Assembly: GCA_037693485.1 (NCBI GenBank)
Contig: CM075345.1
Location: 79,419,001 to 79,483,000, forward strand
DNA: 64,000 bases
DNA from: Kitagawia praeruptora
Taxonomy: Eukaryota > Streptophyta > Magnoliopsida > Apiales > Apiaceae
Direction of reading: 5' to 3'
Shown here piece after piece: positions 60,508 to 64,000 of the stretch. Positions within the stretch are counted from its first letter, which is position 1, and every line of letters starts with the position of its first letter. The translations under genes and the position numbers were made by a program. The notes beneath the pieces are model-generated. The model had not been told where the DNA came from and made no database searches. It worked only from the letters and a program-made list of their open reading frames with translations.

Positions 60508-60555
60508 TGATTACTATTGTGTTTGGATCTTTAACTGTAATAAAGTAACAGATTG

Positions 60556-60567
60556 TCTTTGATACCA
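60556..60567 (-). other. Element G primer-binding site
   Basis: The minus strand reads TGGTATCAAAGA two bases after the 5' LTR. It is an iMet-type site with one mismatch to the usual TGGTATCAGAG. Confidence 0.78.
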
Positions 60568-60569
60568 CT

Positions 60570-61081
60570 TGTTAGGTTGAATACACAATAGGTAATCAAA
60601 TACTGTATGAGTAACTTAACAAGAACACACTGTTTAATACTTAAAAACTGTTTGGAATTAACAATTCCTCTCTCAGTGATGTAAAATATCACAGAGAGCT
60701 GCTTAGGTTACAATCAATGAATTTCTTAATGTTCGATACCCTTCTAGGGTTAACCTAACTGTATTTATAAAACATACAGCTTCGTACAATTAGTAATTGA
60801 TTCTCCTATAATTAAGCTATACAATTGATATCAATCACGATTGCTTCAAGTCTTCCAAGTCAACTCAATCTCTTTGACAGCTTTCCAATCTTCAAAGATA
60901 TTGCTTCCATATTTATCTTGTATCAATCTTCAAACACTGTTGACTCTTCAGACATTACCGCTACAGAGTTTAACAATCTCTGTTGCGCTTCCAGTCAGTG
61001 TTTAACTAAACTCTGACTGCTTCCAGCTAAACTCTGTTTTGTTACTTTAGCTTCCAAACACTGTTCTCATCAATCATTTCT

Positions 61082-61085
<4 letters not shown>
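60570..61085 (-). repeat. Element G 5' LTR
   Basis: A 516-bp partner of 48603-49118 with about three substitutions. It ends (plus strand) in TCTAACA followed by the TA microsatellite. Confidence 0.94.
60772..60779 (-). promoter_or_regulatory. TATA box in element G 5' LTR
   Basis: The minus strand reads TATAAATA about 306 bp into the LTR; it is conserved in the 3' LTR at 48795-48802. Confidence 0.55.

Positions 61086-61141
<56 letters not shown>
61086..61141. repeat. (TA)n microsatellite, about 28 units
   Basis: An uninterrupted TA run starts at the right border of G. The TATAT TSD of G lies within it, so the run existed before, or expanded after, the insertion. Confidence 0.95.
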
Positions 61142-61142
<1 letters not shown>

Positions 61143-61310
61143 GCAGAATATAAAACGAGTTAAACTAGGTTAATCCTAAAATCTAGCACGAAAAGAAAAC
61201 CTAAACCTATAATCACTCCCTAACATCTATCACTCTTGAAACCTAATTGTATCTACTTCTTTTATTAATGATCCTAAATTCCTGGCTTGTTTCAGTGACC
61301 AAAACCCGTA
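61142..61310 (-). other. Element A 5' leader remnant
   Basis: A non-coding stretch between the PBS and G's insertion point. Confidence 0.6.
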
Positions 61311-61322
61311 GCTCTGATACCA
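61311..61322 (-). other. Element A primer-binding site (iMet-type)
   Basis: The minus strand reads TGGTATCAGAGC five bases after the LTR end (...GGCGTCA), the expected primer site for a Tekay-type element. Confidence 0.82.
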
Positions 61323-61327
61323 ACCCG

Positions 61328-64000
61328 TGACGCCTTCCCGACCCGGGGCCTAGATTGGAGGGTCACTTACACACATCTAGATGCATACAACCTAATATAA
61401 GAAAATAAATATAACATGTTGACTGGCCCCTACACTACTATCCAAGATCTATCACAGGTAATGGCATGAAACAAGCAAGCCAACATCTAACTAAATTATT
61501 ATTACAAACCTGATTTCAAAATATTATTACAAACCCAAGTTCTCAAAAGTACTACTGCCAGTTCTCACAACTAACTTAAGACCTCCTCACTGAGCTGTTA
61601 TTGCATCTACCTCGGGAGCTATCTAAAACTGGAACACCACGGGGTTCCAGACAACACGCTTCCTCGCAGTATGTCTAAGACGAGCCATGATACTCAAGAT
61701 ACTGTCAAAAGGGTTAGACAAGAATAATAATGAGCCAACGCTCAGCAAGTAACTAAGATCTCAATTGAACAACATAATACGATATTTCAAAGGATGACAA
61801 TAAATCAAGATATAGCATGGTTGTCTAAAAGTGATAGCAAATGTCCTGATAGGGCATTTGACATAAATTTTACCGATAACAGGATAACAATATACTCCCT
61901 CTGTCCCTCTTAGATGTTTACATTGGCAATTTGCACGGAGACCAAGACAATTTTTAAAAAATGAGTAAAGTTAAATGAAAAGTGGGTAAAGTGGTGGGAC
62001 CTATCAATATTTAATAATAGATTTGAGATAGTGGAGGAAAGTAGTGGGTGTAATAATGTTTTTTATAATTAAATATGAGATAGTGGGGGAAAGTAGTGGG
62101 TGTAATAGTAGAGGAAACTTACTATTTTTGGTAATGTAAAGAAATGAGAGGGACGACCCAAAATAGTAACTGTAAAGAAATGAGAGGGACGGAGGGAGTA
62201 TATACTTCAATTCTGTGTGAAACAATAGATATTTCAAATGGTAAACCAATTTCAGTTTTCAGTAAATAAATGTAATCATCATTTTAAGAAAATTAATTGG
62301 AGTTTTTATTTCACCTTAACAAACAATACGGGTGATCAGCCCATAAAGTCCCCATACCGGACACAAAGTCCATCTGGACATCAATTCCTTTCATTAGGAT
62401 AACTTGGGTTCCCAAGAGGCAACACATTGGCCTATAAAGGTGTCGAACTAGACAGACCAGAACTACACAATAATACACCTCGAAAACTGAGGGAATCGGC
62501 ATTACCCGTTTGTTCCGTCTCTCCAATCATCAGGAATCCGTAGAAACCATTTTGATGGAGTTCCTAATAATTTATATAAAAAGAAAGTTTCATTTTAAAA
62601 TCACTCCACTTTATAAACTCTTTTTATTTTCGTAAAACACTTCAACTCTTAATCTTTTCAAAACCCTTACCTCGAAGTACTTTCGACTCTCTAATAACAA
62701 ATCAGCCCAGTCTAGGTAGCTTCAAGGTAGTTTTAAGAAAACAACTCATTTTGGTTTGCAATGATAAAAGTCAAAGGGTTTGACTAGGTTTTCTGACGTT
62801 AAAGGATCAAGGATACAAGTCTGAATCAATAAGATATAGACTCAAGGCATCAAGGCAATTGATCAGGATTTCAAGTTTTAAGAATAAGATTAAAGGTATT
62901 TTAAGTTCTTGAATCAGCAGTTAGGTCCTAAAGAATTTCATCAGTTTCAGGGTCAACATGGGTTTGACTGACAACAGACATAGGTTATTTAAAATAGTGG
63001 TTTATCCGTCAGTCATTTAAATTTGACTCTAGAAAGCAACATGACATATATGGTCAAGAAGCAATTAAAAAGTATCAGGCTACATAGGATTGGTATTCAA
63101 CATGGTATAAGATAGGCATGCTCAATAGGATATATCAATGAAGAATAGAAACTACAAGTAAAGACAGAGTTACTTGCCTCCGGTAGAATGCAACAGCTAC
63201 AGCTCAGTCTACTTGTACTCAACCTTAGCTTTCCCTTTATTGCTAGGGCCTCGTCCTTCGTATCTACATAAACTATAATCACTACTTTAGAATACTATAC
63301 CACATAATTGACTCATCTTAATCTACCCAAACGATTCCTATATCGCATCGATACTTAGCATATAACATACGTACCTGATATTATTTACCAGATTGACTCG
63401 TAGTCCACTAATCACTTAAGCATATAGCACATAGCATATAGATCATGCAACTTACATAAACCAGTTAGCAAATAAACATAACTTGCAAGCATTCATGCTC
63501 TTTAGTACATACTTTACTATTTATAATTTCACGAAAATCGGACAGAGTCTCCTTTATAATATGGACTATCCCGTCGGAAAACATCCGACTCCAACTCATA
63601 ATCAAGTACCTACGATGGATTTAAATCCACCTACACTCCCAATGGATTTATAATTCGAAATATCAAAATCATGCTACTTTATTCGAAATCATCAACAATC
63701 ATTAAACCATATTTAATGAATCATTAACATCACACATCTCTTAATAATCTGAATGATTCTCATATAATCATATAAATTCAAATTAATACTTTAAAATTTC
63801 GAAAACTAATCATGCAATCCTATAAATTTCGAAAACATCATATACAAGTAATAATTAAATTTTCGACTCATGTTCATCATTGTCGATTCGCCGAATCATT
63901 ACGAAAATCATTGCTGACGGGCAAAAGTTTCGGTGGTACTCTTAAATGAGCCTCCAACACGAATTCTTTCGCCTCTACACAATTTATATGCTAATAATCA
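61328..64000 (-). repeat. Element A 5' LTR (partial, runs past window end)
   Basis: It begins TGACGCC on the plus strand next to the PBS. From 62764 onward it matches 2608-3840. By projecting the other LTR's end, the full LTR would be about 3.5 kb without MITE H. Reading frames at 62004-62249, 62311-62526 and 63097-63282 fall inside it and look fortuitous. Confidence 0.87.
61895..62198. mobile_element. Element H: Stowaway-type MITE (304 bp)
   Basis: The ends CTCCCTCTGTCCC and GGGACGGAGGGAG form an inverted repeat with one mismatch and are flanked by TA on both sides (61893-61894 and 62199-62200). CTCCCTCCGTCCC ends with TA target duplication are typical of Tc1/mariner-derived Stowaway MITEs. 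It includes a local duplication of GGGGAAAGTAGTGGGTGTAA-like text. There is no coding capacity. Confidence 0.92.

Larger units (their letters stand above)
48603..61085 (-). mobile_element. Element G: Ty1/Copia Sirevirus with large third ORF, young
   Basis: Two 516-bp LTRs (48603-49118 and 60570-61085) differ at about three positions. TSD TATAT flanks it (48598-48602 and 61086-61090, the latter inside a TA microsatellite). Minus-strand order is LTR, PBS, gag, pol, a 2-kb spacer, a 1,217-codon ORF, PPT, LTR. The domain order and third ORF are those of Sireviruses. Pol and ORF3 are uninterrupted; only gag carries a one-base frameshift and one stop. Confidence 0.95.
2608..64000 (-). mobile_element. 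Element A: degenerate Ty3/Gypsy chromovirus (Tekay/Del type), host of the nest
   Basis: Minus-strand order is 5' LTR (61328 to beyond 64000), iMet-type PBS, short leader, acidic ORF, gag with CCHC fingers, aspartic protease, RT, RNase H, H2C2 integrase, chromodomain, PPT, 3' LTR (2608-4990). This domain order with a C-terminal chromodomain is that of chromoviruses, and the long LTRs fit the Tekay/Del lineage. It is split by C (8100-19381), D (19703-46612) and G (48603-61085), with MITE H in the 5' LTR and B in the 3' LTR. The coding text is continuous in sense across each insertion point once the insert and one TSD copy are ignored. Many stops and frameshifts show that it is dead. Confidence 0.9.

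Overview
The window is repeat-dense nuclear DNA of a flowering plant, probably a eudicot with a large, transposon-rich genome; the species cannot be named from sequence alone. I find no complete host gene, rRNA, tRNA gene or CRISPR. Almost every base belongs to a nest of transposable elements whose borders I could set from terminal dinucleotides, primer-binding sites (PBS), polypurine tracts (PPT) and target-site duplications (TSDs).

Layout. Element A, the host of the nest, is an old minus-strand Ty3/Gypsy chromovirus of Tekay/Del type. Its 3' LTR is at 2608-4990, pol at 5032-8094, protease near 19387-19702, gag at 46618-47765, an upstream acidic ORF at 48219-48584, the PBS at 61311-61322, and its 5' LTR runs from 61328 past the window end. 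Element B (1-2607) is part of a related minus-strand LTR inserted in A's 3' LTR. Element C (8100-19381, TSD CACTC) is a plus-strand non-autonomous Gypsy-like element (LARD type) with two 4.93-kb LTRs around only 1.4 kb of non-coding interior; it splits A's protease/RT coding region. Element D (19703-46612, TSD CAGAC) is a plus-strand Ty1/Copia Sirevirus carrying gag, pol and a very long third ORF; it splits A's gag/protease. Elements E (22399-25760, TSD TGT) and F (26112-35586, TSD CAA) are two related CACTA DNA transposons inserted in D's gag. Element G (48603-61085, TSD TATAT) is a minus-strand Sirevirus with 516-bp LTRs, nearly intact pol and an uninterrupted 1,217-codon third ORF. Element H (61895-62198) is a Stowaway-type MITE in A's 5' LTR.

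Relative ages: A is oldest. C, D, G, B and H each landed in A; E and F landed in D. G's LTRs differ at about 3 of 516 sites, D's at roughly 1.6% plus two indels, and C's at a few percent, so G looks youngest of the LTR elements.

The most unusual content is in the CACTA elements and the Sireviruses. E carries two exons of a KEA-type K+/H+ antiporter gene. F carries two exons of a DUF1664-family gene, a 27-monomer satellite-like array (176-177 bp, partly organised as a four-monomer higher-order repeat), and subterminal arrays of the word TGACGTGGCA. Each Sirevirus is peppered with its own short word: TTCTCGAAT/ATTCGAGAA in D, and AAACTCTG/AAACACTG in G, where it also penetrates coding sequence. 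None of these gene fragments or words has a demonstrated function here; functional readings are inference.
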